The notes: a model not told the origin generated them from the letters alone. Numbered from the stretch's first letter, positions 9,268-18,301 are shown. The stretch is 64,000 nt of DNA from an uncultured Phocaeicola sp. (GCA_948956705.1 CARCZS010000003.1:63569-127568); one strand, 5' to 3'. Numbers and translations: made by a program.

Positions 9268-10389
9268 ATGAAATTATTTGATGTATATCCTCTGTTCGAT
9301 ATTAATATCGTAAAGGGAAAAGGCTGCCATGTATGGGATGATAAAGATACGCAGTACCTTGATCTGTATGGTGGTCACGCGGTCATCTCCATCGGTCATG
9401 CACATCCGCATTATGTAGCGATGGTAAGCAATCAGGTGGCACAGTTGGGCTTTTATTCCAACTCGGTGATTAACAAACTGCAGCAGGAAGTGGCAGACCG
9501 ATTGGGTAAGATTTCGGGTTACGACGATTACCAATTGTTTCTGATTAACAGTGGTGCCGAAGCAAACGAAAATGCGTTGAAGCTTGCTTCTTTTTATAAT
9601 GGACGTAAGCGGGTGCTTTCTTTTAGCAAGGCATTTCACGGACGTACTTCATTGGCGGTGGAAGTAACCAATAATCCAAAGATTATTGCTCCGATTAATG
9701 ATAACGGTCATGTGACGTATCTGCCCTTGAATGACATTGAGGCAGCTAAAGCTGAGTTGGCAAAAGGCGATGTATGTGCTGTGATTATTGAAGGTATTCA
9801 GGGTGTGGGTGGCATTCAAGTCCCTGATGCTAAATTCTTGCAAGAGTTGAGCAAGGAGTGTGAAGCGGCAGATGCAGTGCTTGTACTGGATGAAATTCAA
9901 TCAGGATACGGACGAAGCGGTAAATTCTTTGCTCATCAGCATGCAGGTATCCGTCCGGATATGATTACCGTGGCAAAGGGAATCGGTAACGGCTTCCCTA
10001 TGGCAGGTGTTCTGATTAGTCCGAAATTCAAGCCGGTGTATGGACAACTTGGTACCACTTTCGGCGGAAACCATTTGGCTTGTTCGGCAGCTATTGCCGT
10101 ATTAGATGTGATGGAACAGGAAAATTTGGTGGAAAATGCTGCGACAGTCGGCGCTTACTTATTGACTGAATTAAAGAAATTCCCGCAAATAAAGGAAGTG
10201 CGTGGCGAAGGTCTGATGATTGGTATAGAGTTTGATGAGCCGATTAAGGAATTACGTCAACGCTTGTTATTTGAACAAAAAGTATTCACCGGTGTCAGCG
10301 GCACAAATGTTATCCGTTTGTTACCGCCTCTCTGCTTGACTATAGCTGAGGCTGACGAATTCTTGGCCCGCTTTAAGAAACTCTTTTGA
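9268..10389 (+). CDS. argD: N-acylornithine aminotransferase (acetyl- or succinylornithine)
   Basis: 373 residues, class III PLP aminotransferase. LINSGAEANENA binds PLP phosphate, VLVLDEIQSGYGRSG contains the PLP-ring Asp208, and Lys237 in VAKGIGNGFP is the Schiff-base lysine. It makes N-acylornithine from N-acylglutamate semialdehyde using glutamate as amino donor. It is the last gene before a strong hairpin terminator, so it ends the argR operon. Selectivity between acetyl and succinyl cannot be read from the sequence. Confidence 0.95.
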   Translation: MKLFDVYPLFDINIVKGKGCHVWDDKDTQYLDLYGGHAVISIGHAHPHYVAMVSNQVAQLGFYSNSVINKLQQEVADRLGKISGYDDYQLFLINSGAEANENALKLASFYNGRKRVLSFSKAFHGRTSLAVEVTNNPKIIAPINDNGHVTYLPLNDIEAAKAELAKGDVCAVIIEGIQGVGGIQVPDAKFLQELSKECEAADAVLVLDEIQSGYGRSGKFFAHQHAGIRPDMITVAKGIGNGFPMAGVLISPKFKPVYGQLGTTFGGNHLACSAAIAVLDVMEQENLVENAATVGAYLLTELKKFPQIKEVRGEGLMIGIEFDEPIKELRQRLLFEQKVFTGVSGTNVIRLLPPLCLTIAEADEFLARFKKLF

Positions 10390-10415
10390 TTGAAAGAAGT
10401 TTGCAATAATATAAG

Positions 10416-10458
10416 AAAGTGAAAATACATGTCCTATGGGCCGGTATTTTCACTTTTT
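10416..10458 (+). terminator. Terminator or attenuator between argD and proC
   Basis: A perfect 13-bp stem (10416-10428 with 10444-10456) with a 15-base loop ends in a run of T. It would stop argR-argD transcription before proC. Confidence 0.85.
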
Positions 10459-10463
10459 CCGTT

Positions 10464-10471
10464 TATCTTTG
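10464..10471 (+). promoter_or_regulatory. proC promoter -7 element
   Basis: TATCTTTG matches TAnnTTTG exactly and begins five bases after the terminator T-run. ATG 10499 is about 27 bases further on. No clear -33 TTTG is seen because that position falls in the terminator stem. Confidence 0.55.
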
Positions 10472-10498
10472 GGCCGGTCGATTTAAAAGAATAATAAA

Positions 10499-11278
10499 AT
10501 GAAAGTAGCAATTATCGGTGCAGGAAACATGGGAGGTGCCATTGCACGCGGCTTAGCCCAAGGAACTATAGTAAAAGCAAGTGAAATATTCGTAGCCAAC
10601 CCCAGCAATGGGAAACTGGATGCGTTGAAGGCGGAGTTTCCTGAAATCAATGTGACAAATGACAATGATGAAGTGGTGAAAGAGGCCGATATCGTCATTC
10701 TGGCAGTGAAGCCGTGGATGGTAGAACAAGTGCTGAGTTTTACTAAATTGGATATTGAACGCCAAGTACTTGTCTCTGTTGCGGGAGGCCTGTCGTTCGA
10801 TCGTTTTTCCGAATGGGTAAGCCCGCAGATGACTATTTTCCGTGTGATTCCGAACACAGCCATTTCCGAACGCCAAAGTATGACTTTAATAGCCAGTCGC
10901 AATGCCAGTAAGGAACAGGAACAACTGATGCTGGATATTTTCAATGAGCTTGGACTGGCTATGCTGATACCCGAAAGCCAGATGGGAGCTACCACTGCAT
11001 TGACTTCTTGCGGTATAGCCTATGTATTGAAGTATATACAGGCGGCTATGCAGGCCGGCATTGAGATGGGCATTTATCCGAAAGATGCACAGAAAATGGT
11101 GGCGCAATCGGTAAAGGGTGCTGCCGAACTCATTCTGAATAATGATACACATCCTTCTGTGGAGATTGATAAGGTAACGACTCCCGGTGGAATAACTATT
11201 AAGGGTATCAATGAATTGGACCATGCCGGATTTACTTCGGCCGTTATCAAGGCAATGAAAGTAAGTAATGTAAAATAG
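10499..11278 (+). CDS. proC: Pyrroline-5-carboxylate reductase
   Basis: 259 residues, usual length. It reduces pyrroline-5-carboxylate to proline with NAD(P)H. The N-terminal Rossmann motif is IIGAGNMGGAI. The C-terminal dimerisation region contains ALTSCGIAYV and the substrate-binding TTPGGITIKGI. It follows the arginine operon but is separated from it by a terminator and its own -7 element. The other proline genes, proB and proA, are at 44636-46984. Confidence 0.96.
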   Translation: MKVAIIGAGNMGGAIARGLAQGTIVKASEIFVANPSNGKLDALKAEFPEINVTNDNDEVVKEADIVILAVKPWMVEQVLSFTKLDIERQVLVSVAGGLSFDRFSEWVSPQMTIFRVIPNTAISERQSMTLIASRNASKEQEQLMLDIFNELGLAMLIPESQMGATTALTSCGIAYVLKYIQAAMQAGIEMGIYPKDAQKMVAQSVKGAAELILNNDTHPSVEIDKVTTPGGITIKGINELDHAGFTSAVIKAMKVSNVK

Positions 11279-11394
11279 GATTTAGATACCAAGTGAAAGG
11301 GAAACATGTTTCATATACACATATATCAGTGATAACAAGTGTATTACAATAACTTCCTGTCTTCTGTTGCTTCTGAAATTCGTTTCTAGGATAG

Positions 11395-13353
11395 TCATGT
11401 TTGGTTTCCATAAGGATAAGTAAAACTTATCGTTGCTCCTGTTGCTGCATTCGGCTCAATAGTATAAGTGCCACCGAAGTATTCAATGGTCATTCGGTTA
11501 ATATTATGGCGTATTTCTGTTTTTTGCGTTTGCAGTTGGGCATCTGCCAATGGACTGTTGACAATGCGGAACACTAACATTTTTCTTTCATTATCGCGGT
11601 TCAGATAGAAAGATACATTTCTGCTTTTCTCGCATGGGTCGGCATAAATCAATGTGCTTAATATTACCTGTGTGAGGCGATTATTGTCGGCTGTTATCAT
11701 TTGGACGTCAATATCAGAATAAAAATTAATATATATTTTATCTCCGCACTTCATGTGTACCATGCTGGTGATATCCGAGCACAATTGAATAATTTCACAC
11801 TCATCCAATTGCCATTTCGTTTTTCCGGCTTCTAGCCTTGATAAATCGAGTACGTCGTTTACCAGTTGGATAAGTTCGGCTGAATTAGCCTGAATAATTT
11901 CAGTGTAAGCTTTCCACTGAGTGGCATCGATATTCTCTACATCGGTAGTCATTAATTGGGAGAATCCTAATACGTTATTCAGAGGAATGCGGATATTGTA
12001 ACTCATATTGGCAAGGAAACGGCTTTTCACTTCATTGGCCTCTTCCGCTATCATACTCATGGCACGACATTCTTCTTCTTCTTTCTTCAGTCTTTTTCGC
12101 ACCGAGTAGATGCGTATGGTAGAAGGAATTAAAATAAGCAAAGCAATGGCAATCACTGCAATGATGATATAGCGCTTCATGGTTTTATGCTGTTCTTTCT
12201 CAAGAATAAGATTGTTGATGTTATACATCTCATAGATTTCATTTATTTGAGATGTTGATAAGTTCCTGTGGAAAGTATCTTTCTGGGCCAGTAATTTTTG
12301 AAAGAGGGGGATAGCCTCGTCCAGTCTTCCGGCATCGACTAAAATGCTTGCCCGGTTTATTCCAATGTTCAGTCCGTCATTGTCCGCGATGTTGGAGAGC
12401 AGGCTGATGGTACTGTCGGCACAGACTAGAGCCTTGTCATATTCATGAATCGCTTTATAGTAACGCGAATAAACATCATAATATAATCCGCGGCATGGGA
12501 TATAACATTCGCTGAAAAAGTTTTTATCCATCTCTTTCAGATAGGGGACTGCTTCTTCTGTACGACCGTGGTAGATATAATAATCGGCATACAAGGATTC
12601 CAATAATAGGTAGGCATTTTTTTTGGATAAGACCGGATAATGGTTTGAGTACATTTTATCGAGAAAACTTCTATATTCGTCTAAAACCTTCATAAGGTCT
12701 TTGTCTTTCGTGGACGAGCAGCCCAAAACTAATTCCTGCAGAACGTCTTTGCGTGTACTGAAAGGTGCATCAGGCGGTAATAGCCGATAAGCCTCTTTGC
12801 CAGCTTCGATACCCTCTTTGTTGCGCATGGTCATTAAATAAGCGGTCATCATACATAGCTTGGCTCTAGACATACCCAAGGGATGGTTTAATTTTTGGGC
12901 TAGTTCATACATCTCTTCGGCTTCCGTTATGCTATATTCTATTTTGTGTGCAATAATCCGCATGGTGATATGGACTCTTTTCCCTAGAAAATAAAAGTCA
13001 TGAAATTTATTCTCCAAGGCCAATTTCTCCAGTTTTTCCATCCATAGGTTTACATTTTCTTCATCTTGATGGTTGAAGTAGTAGACTAAGTGGGAATAAA
13101 CGGCATAACATTCGTAATACTTATTATCCTGTTGGATAGCTTCCTCTAACATTTGATCTAAAAATGTGAGGGAGGAAGGCGACATAGGGTCTAGATGCAC
13201 CAGTGTGATGAACATATCTAGTCGGGTGGTATCGGCCGGCAATGTTTCTAATACTTTTAGTAAACTGTCTTTGGCGGAAGTGCTACTGTTAGAAAGTAAT
13301 TTTGCTCCTCCGCTATAAATCAGTATGATGAGCAGTATCAGTATTCGTTTCAT
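11395..13353 (-). CDS. TPR histidine kinase-like pseudokinase lacking the phosphorylated His
   Basis: 652 residues with a signal peptide, TPR-like repeats, one transmembrane helix near residues 393-413 and a HisKA-like helical hairpin. The H-box reads MSYNIRIPLN: Tyr452 (codon 11998-12000 on the minus strand) replaces the phospho-accepting His. The ATPase domain lacks the N-box, DxGxG and GxGLGL, and instead carries VNSPLAD, YFGGTY and FTYPY, the same replacement pattern as the protein at 1638-3623. Its start overlaps the stop of the upstream intact kinase (13350-15206) by four bases, so the two are translationally coupled. I infer a non-catalytic partner subunit. Decay is less likely because the frame is full length. 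Confidence 0.87.
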   Translation of the reverse strand: MKRILILLIILIYSGGAKLLSNSSTSAKDSLLKVLETLPADTTRLDMFITLVHLDPMSPSSLTFLDQMLEEAIQQDNKYYECYAVYSHLVYYFNHQDEENVNLWMEKLEKLALENKFHDFYFLGKRVHITMRIIAHKIEYSITEAEEMYELAQKLNHPLGMSRAKLCMMTAYLMTMRNKEGIEAGKEAYRLLPPDAPFSTRKDVLQELVLGCSSTKDKDLMKVLDEYRSFLDKMYSNHYPVLSKKNAYLLLESLYADYYIYHGRTEEAVPYLKEMDKNFFSECYIPCRGLYYDVYSRYYKAIHEYDKALVCADSTISLLSNIADNDGLNIGINRASILVDAGRLDEAIPLFQKLLAQKDTFHRNLSTSQINEIYEMYNINNLILEKEQHKTMKRYIIIAVIAIALLILIPSTIRIYSVRKRLKKEEEECRAMSMIAEEANEVKSRFLANMSYNIRIPLNNVLGFSQLMTTDVENIDATQWKAYTEIIQANSAELIQLVNDVLDLSRLEAGKTKWQLDECEIIQLCSDITSMVHMKCGDKIYINFYSDIDVQMITADNNRLTQVILSTLIYADPCEKSRNVSFYLNRDNERKMLVFRIVNSPLADAQLQTQKTEIRHNINRMTIEYFGGTYTIEPNAATGATISFTYPYGNQT

Positions 13354-15206
13354 GGTTTTTCCCCTTCTGTTTCTTTTTTCTTATCTATTGGGTTAATAGG
13401 ATGGGTAAAACAAAATCTGCATCCGCCGGTATAACTCGAATCCAGCCAGATATTTCCACCTATATGTTCTATAATGAGCTGGCAAATGGAAAGTCCAAGT
13501 CCACTTCCCTGTGCCGTTTCGTTTAGTTTTTCGAATCGGTTGAATATTTTACTCTGCTTTTCTGGCGGAATACCACAGCCTGTGTCGGTTATGGTGAACA
13601 GGACACTGTCTTTCGAATATTGTTCCACTTCCAATGTAATGCTGCCTTTGGGAGTAAACTTGGTGGCATTGATGAGCAGGTTGATAAGTAACTGCTGCAG
13701 ACGGGAATCATCTGTGTATAGTTGCAACGACTCCAGTCCGGATTTGAATAGAACTTCGGCTTCGGTCTTTTTTACGTTGTTGACAGTATTGATTACATCC
13801 CGACAAATACTGATAGCATCATGGTAGTTAAAGTGAAAATGAATATTCCCTGTTCCGAGATTGGACAAGTCAATAACGTCATTGATTAACTTTATCAGCA
13901 GGTCTGAGTTTCTTTGTATGACCTCACTGCATTGGCGACGTGTCTCTTCATCCAATTGTTTGTCTGTCAGCAGTTCCGAGAAACCGGATATGGCACTGAG
14001 AGGAGTGCGGATTTCGTGGCTCATGTTGGATAAGAAAAGACTTTTGGTATGCATGGCGTTTTCTGCATTCAGTCGTGATTGTTCCAACTTGATTTTGGAC
14101 TGCTCCAATTTTTTATTCTGTTTCAGAATACTGATGGCCAGATAGGTGATAATTCCCAATATGATAACTCCCGATACGAGTCCCACCAATAGTAGATGGT
14201 TGAGCTCTTCCTTATTTTCAATTTGCATACGGTTTTCTTCAAATCGGGCGCGAAGGTTATTGATTCGGTGTGAGTAACTGGGAGATACGACTGAGTCACT
14301 TACTTCGCTGATTCGCTCATACAGTCGGGCAGCTTCCAGTTTCTTTCCCATTTTTATTAAAAGGTTGGCCTTGGTGTATGACACATGCAAATAGTTGACC
14401 GACTTGTTTTTCTGATGGATATTTTCTAGAAACTCATCATAATTTTGCAATGCTTGTTCGTATGCACCGATGGTTTCGTTGTATTGCCCGCATGCAAAGT
14501 TGAGAAAAGGATAGAAATAAGGCTGCGGGTTTGATGTGAAAAAGTGTTCTGCTTTTTGGAGGTATTCCGCTGCTTTTTGAATATTTTCTTTTTTGATATA
14601 GAAGGCTGAATGGAGGATGTAATCAAAAAAATGTAAAGTGGTGCCGGCATATTTGTATTCTGAGGCTTCCAATTGATGGATATATTGTCCAGCTTCGTCT
14701 GTCTGGTCTGTCATCATCAGTAGTGAGATAAGTTTCAGGGTGGTTGCTTCTTTAAACAAATTATGGTCGGGAGAAGTAATATGATATTGGATGGCTTCCT
14801 TATAAGAGTCAATGGCTTCCTGTGCCATGTTGGAGCAATGGTAGGCGTCTCCGATGGCTCTGCTTGCGAGTGCCATTCCTTGCTGATAATTCATGGTTTT
14901 GGCTTTTTCATACATTAGTCGTGCTTCATCTATGGCCTGACCAATATCTCCACGATACGAATAGAGTTGGACCAGCTGCTGTTTGATACGAAAGAATAAA
15001 TCTGTTTTTCCTTCTTTTTCCAATGTCGGTGTGATTTGTTCTCCCCAGTAGATAACGCTGTCAATGGGGGTGTTGGTATCAAAGGCAAGATAATTATCCA
15101 TTAGATATTCCAATGTGGACAGATGTTGGCTCTCTCTGTTCGCAGCCTGAAGGGGAAGGATAAATAATATGGTTAAAAGTATAATATAGCAAATGTGTTT
15201 TCCCAT
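13350..15206 (-). CDS. TPR sensor histidine kinase, intact
   Basis: 618 residues. Signal peptide MGKHICYIILLTILFILPLQA, TPR repeats to about residue 325, a transmembrane helix near 337-360, a coiled-coil linker and a complete kinase core. His397 lies in MSHEIRTPLSAISGF (codon 14016-14018), followed by LINLLINATKFT, DTGCGIP, IFNRFEKL and GSGLGLS. No receiver or output domain is present. It is paralogous to the truncated kinase at the left edge. The downstream partner overlaps by four bases and is a pseudokinase, repeating the intact-then-degenerate order of the left cluster. The signal sensed is unknown. Confidence 0.92.
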   Translation of the reverse strand: MGKHICYIILLTILFILPLQAANRESQHLSTLEYLMDNYLAFDTNTPIDSVIYWGEQITPTLEKEGKTDLFFRIKQQLVQLYSYRGDIGQAIDEARLMYEKAKTMNYQQGMALASRAIGDAYHCSNMAQEAIDSYKEAIQYHITSPDHNLFKEATTLKLISLLMMTDQTDEAGQYIHQLEASEYKYAGTTLHFFDYILHSAFYIKKENIQKAAEYLQKAEHFFTSNPQPYFYPFLNFACGQYNETIGAYEQALQNYDEFLENIHQKNKSVNYLHVSYTKANLLIKMGKKLEAARLYERISEVSDSVVSPSYSHRINNLRARFEENRMQIENKEELNHLLLVGLVSGVIILGIITYLAISILKQNKKLEQSKIKLEQSRLNAENAMHTKSLFLSNMSHEIRTPLSAISGFSELLTDKQLDEETRRQCSEVIQRNSDLLIKLINDVIDLSNLGTGNIHFHFNYHDAISICRDVINTVNNVKKTEAEVLFKSGLESLQLYTDDSRLQQLLINLLINATKFTPKGSITLEVEQYSKDSVLFTITDTGCGIPPEKQSKIFNRFEKLNETAQGSGLGLSICQLIIEHIGGNIWLDSSYTGGCRFCFTHPINPIDKKKETEGEKP

Positions 15207-15234
15207 TTTATTTATTAATATGGTCAGAACTTTG

Positions 15235-15242
15235 CAAATATA
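15235..15242 (-). promoter_or_regulatory. Promoter -7 element for the minus-strand kinase pair
   Basis: On the minus strand this reads TATATTTG, an exact TAnnTTTG match 29 bases upstream of the kinase ATG. No clear -33 TTTG was found. Confidence 0.5.
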
Positions 15243-15294
15243 GGTAATATATATTATATATGTAAGAAGTTTGTTATGAAAAAACGATCTAATG

Positions 15295-15327
15295 TTGAGT
15301 CTTTCTATTTTTTTCTGATAACTTTGT
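15295..15327 (+). promoter_or_regulatory. Promoter for the aldo/keto reductase operon
   Basis: TTG at 15295-15297 and TAACTTTG at 15320-15327 are separated by 22 bases. The start codon is 32 bases downstream of the -7 element. Confidence 0.6.
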
Positions 15328-15359
15328 AGTTGTTGAAGGTCAAAGTAGAATAACCAGGT

Positions 15360-16742
15360 ATGAAAGAGAAAAATGAAAAAGGGATTGACAGAAGAAAATT
15401 CCTGAAGATAATGGGAGCTGGCGCCGTGGCATCGGCTACCGCATTATATGGTTGCTCGTCCGATAAAAAGCCGCAGGCATCGGAAGCGGCGGCACGTGGA
15501 GAAATTCCTACAGATAAAATGACTTACCGCACTTCACCCAAAGGAGAGCGTATATCACTGCTGGGGTATGGGTGTATGAGGTGGCCAATGAAACAAAATC
15601 CTGATGGCAAAGGGGAAATTGTGGATCAGGAAGCGGTGAACAGGTTGGTGGATTATGCCATAGAGCATGGAGTGAATTATTTTGATACGTCGCCTGTCTA
15701 TTGCCAGGGATTGTCTGAGAAGGCTACCGGTATTGCATTGAAACGCCATCCCCGCGAGAAACTTTTCATAGCTACCAAACTGTCGAATTTTCAGAACTAT
15801 ACGCGTGAAAATTCCATTGAGATGTATCGGCAGTCATTCAAAGAGTTGCAGACGGATTATTTGGATTACTATCTGCTTCATTCTGTGGGAGGAGGAGCCG
15901 GAATACAGACTTTCCATGACCGTTACATTGATAACGGAGTTCTTGATTTCTTGTTGAAAGAGCGTGATGCAGGACGTATCCGCAATTTGGGTTGGTCGTT
16001 TCACGGTTCGGTGGAGGTATTTGATTACTTGTTGTCGTTGGATGTGAAATGGGACTTTGTACAGATACAGATGAATTATGCCGACTGGCGCCATGCCACG
16101 GGCAATAATGTGAATGCCGAATATCTTTATGGCGAATTGGAGAAACGGGGCATTCCGGCTATTATCATGGAACCTTTGTTGGGCGGTCGTCTTGCCAAAC
16201 TGAATGATCATCTGATAGCACGCCTCAAGCAGCGTCGTCCCGAGAATAGTGTGGCATCGTGGGCGTTCCGTTTTGCCGGGACTTATCCCGATGTACTGTG
16301 TGTATTGAGCGGAATGACTTATCTGGAACATTTGCAGGATAATCTTCGTACTTATTCGCCGTTGGAGTTGCTGACCGATGAAGAAAAAGATTTTTTGGAG
16401 GACACGGCACAGATGATGCTGAAGTATCCTACCATTCCCTGCAATGACTGTAAATATTGTATGCCTTGTCCTTATGGACTGGATATTCCCGCCATACTGT
16501 TGCACTACAACCGTTGTGTGAATGAAGGAAATGTACCCAAGAGCCGTCAGGACGAGAACTACCGAAAAGCGCGTCGTGCGTTTTTGGTGGGCTATGACCG
16601 CGCTGTACCTAAACTTAGGCAGGCCAATCATTGCATCGGCTGTAATCAGTGCAACCCGCATTGCCCTCAGAGTATAGATATTCCGAAACAGCTCCGCCGC
16701 ATAGACGACTTTGTGGAGCAGTTGAAACAAGAAACCTTATAA
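15360..16742 (+). CDS. Tat-exported lipoprotein: aldo/keto reductase with two [4Fe-4S] ferredoxin motifs
   Basis: 460 residues. The N-terminus has a twin-arginine signal (RRKFLK, residues 11-16) and a lipobox LYGC, so Cys32 is probably lipidated outside the inner membrane. The aldo/keto reductase barrel keeps the tetrad Asp109, Tyr114, Lys140 and His174. The C-terminus adds two four-Cys motifs, Cys361/364/367/370 and Cys425/428/431/435, each ending in CP. Barrels fused to ferredoxin domains are a known family, but their substrates are largely unknown. The NapH-NapG-like fusion begins 11 bases downstream, suggesting the reductase receives electrons from the quinone pool rather than from NADPH. 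Confidence 0.9.
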   Translation: MKEKNEKGIDRRKFLKIMGAGAVASATALYGCSSDKKPQASEAAARGEIPTDKMTYRTSPKGERISLLGYGCMRWPMKQNPDGKGEIVDQEAVNRLVDYAIEHGVNYFDTSPVYCQGLSEKATGIALKRHPREKLFIATKLSNFQNYTRENSIEMYRQSFKELQTDYLDYYLLHSVGGGAGIQTFHDRYIDNGVLDFLLKERDAGRIRNLGWSFHGSVEVFDYLLSLDVKWDFVQIQMNYADWRHATGNNVNAEYLYGELEKRGIPAIIMEPLLGGRLAKLNDHLIARLKQRRPENSVASWAFRFAGTYPDVLCVLSGMTYLEHLQDNLRTYSPLELLTDEEKDFLEDTAQMMLKYPTIPCNDCKYCMPCPYGLDIPAILLHYNRCVNEGNVPKSRQDENYRKARRAFLVGYDRAVPKLRQANHCIGCNQCNPHCPQSIDIPKQLRRIDDFVEQLKQETL

Positions 16743-16753
16743 TAAAAAAACGA

Positions 16754-18265
16754 ATGCTTATGTTACGTAAAATAAGACTGACGGCTGCTGTGCTGTTTTT
16801 CTCCCTGATTACCTTGCTGTTTCTTGATTTTACAGGCACTTTACACGGTTGGTTCGGCTGGATGGCAAAGATTCAGTTTTTGCCTGCGGTGCTGGCCTTG
16901 AATGTAGGGATTGTGGTGGGGCTGGTGATTTTCACTTTGGTGTTCGGGCGCATTTATTGTTCAGTCATTTGCCCGTTGGGTGTCTTTCAGGATATCATTT
17001 CCTGTTTTTCGGGAAAGGTGAAAAAGAACCGTTTCCGTTACTCTCCCGCAGTGTCGTGGCTGCGTTATTCTCTGTTGGTGTTGTTTGTAGCTGTATTGGT
17101 GGCAGGTGTGGTGCCGTTGGCTGCTTTGCTGGCTCCTTACAGCTCATACGGTAGAATCGTCGCCCATCTTTTTGCTCCTTTTTATCAGTGGGGGAACAAC
17201 TTGTTGGCATACTTTGCCGAACGGATGGACAGTTATGCTTTTTATTCGGTGGATATATGGATGAAAGGAATCTCTACCTTTGCGGTGGCTGCCGTTACCT
17301 TTGCGGTTCTTTTTGTGCTGGCATGGCGAGGCGGCCGCACTTATTGCAACACGGTTTGTCCGGTAGGTACGGTGCTCGGTTTTCTTTCCCGATATTCATA
17401 TTTTAAGTTGGTTATCGATACTTCCAAATGTAATGGTTGCGGGCTGTGCGCACGTAATTGCAAGTCTTCCTGTATCAATCCCAAGGCTCATGAAATAGAC
17501 TATAGCCGCTGTGTGGCGTGTATGGATTGTATAGACAAATGCCGTCAGGGAGCCATCCGTTATTTGCCCGGACGAATGCTTCAAAAGAAACAGCCGGCGG
17601 TGGCGCATGCTACCGCTTCGGAAGCGGAAAAAGTGGATCAGTCTCGTCGCGGTTTTCTCACTGTTTCGGCTTTGCTTACTGCCGGTGCTTTACTGAAGGC
17701 ACAAGAGAAGAAGGTAGATGGCGGGCTGGCTGCAATAATAGACAAGAAGGTGCCCGACCGTGCCACACGGCTTGTTCCTGCAGGAGCGTCGGGCATCGGG
17801 CATTTCGCACAACACTGTACGGCGTGCCAATTGTGTGTGTCGGCTTGTCCTAATCAAGTGCTTCGTCCTTCGTCCGATTTAAAACATCTGATGCAGCCCG
17901 AAATGTCTTATGAGCGCGGCTACTGCCGCCCCGAGTGCGTGAAGTGTGCCGAGGTCTGTCCGGCAGGAGCCATTCGTCCCATTACTACAGTGGATAAGTC
18001 AAGTATTCAGATTGGACATGCAGTGTGGATTGCGCAGAACTGTGTGGTCAAAACCGACGGAGTGAGTTGTGGCAACTGTGCACGGCATTGTCCGACAGGA
18101 GCTATTCAGATGGTTCCTCAAGATGCCGAAGATGCCTCTTCTTTACAAATACCTGTAGTAAACACAGAACGTTGTATCGGTTGTGGTGCGTGTGAAAATC
18201 TTTGTCCGGCACGTCCTTTCAGTGCCATTTATGTGGAAGGGCACGAAGCGCATCGGGTCATTTAA
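16754..18265 (+). CDS. NapH-like membrane [4Fe-4S] protein fused to a NapG-like ferredoxin module
   Basis: About 503 residues from ATG 16754; ATG 16760 is also possible. A longer reading from 16649 is rejected because it overlaps the upstream gene by 94 bases. The N-terminal half has several transmembrane helices and two NapH-type motifs, YCSVICPLG and YCNTVCPVG, then two ferredoxin clusters (CNGCGLCARNC and CVACMDCIDKC). A twin-arginine-like stretch follows (SRRGFLTVSALLTAG), and then four more Cys motifs: CTACQLCVSACP, CVKCAEVCP, CGNCARHCP and CIGCGACENLCP. It looks like NapH joined to NapG in one chain. The likely role is passing electrons from quinol to a periplasmic acceptor, probably the adjacent aldo/keto reductase. 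Confidence 0.87.
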   Translation: MLMLRKIRLTAAVLFFSLITLLFLDFTGTLHGWFGWMAKIQFLPAVLALNVGIVVGLVIFTLVFGRIYCSVICPLGVFQDIISCFSGKVKKNRFRYSPAVSWLRYSLLVLFVAVLVAGVVPLAALLAPYSSYGRIVAHLFAPFYQWGNNLLAYFAERMDSYAFYSVDIWMKGISTFAVAAVTFAVLFVLAWRGGRTYCNTVCPVGTVLGFLSRYSYFKLVIDTSKCNGCGLCARNCKSSCINPKAHEIDYSRCVACMDCIDKCRQGAIRYLPGRMLQKKQPAVAHATASEAEKVDQSRRGFLTVSALLTAGALLKAQEKKVDGGLAAIIDKKVPDRATRLVPAGASGIGHFAQHCTACQLCVSACPNQVLRPSSDLKHLMQPEMSYERGYCRPECVKCAEVCPAGAIRPITTVDKSSIQIGHAVWIAQNCVVKTDGVSCGNCARHCPTGAIQMVPQDAEDASSLQIPVVNTERCIGCGACENLCPARPFSAIYVEGHEAHRVI

Positions 18266-18301
18266 TCAAAACTAAAATTTATAGAAAAGAATAGGGAGTC
18301 G

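Noticed and set aside
5991..11278. Inversion of the arginine operon by recombination between the flanking kinase pairs
   Set aside because: The pairs are paralogous at the protein level and inverted, but I saw no long DNA identity that would support homologous recombination.
11279..11394. GAAACATGTTTC palindrome (11301-11312) between proC and the convergent pseudokinase, considered as a terminator
   Set aside because: The stem has no loop and no T-run in either direction, so it is not a convincing terminator.
16649..16753. Longer N-terminus for the NapH-NapG-like protein
   Set aside because: It overlaps the aldo/keto reductase gene by 94 bases in another frame and adds no recognisable sequence. 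The ATG at 16754 leads directly into the first membrane helix.
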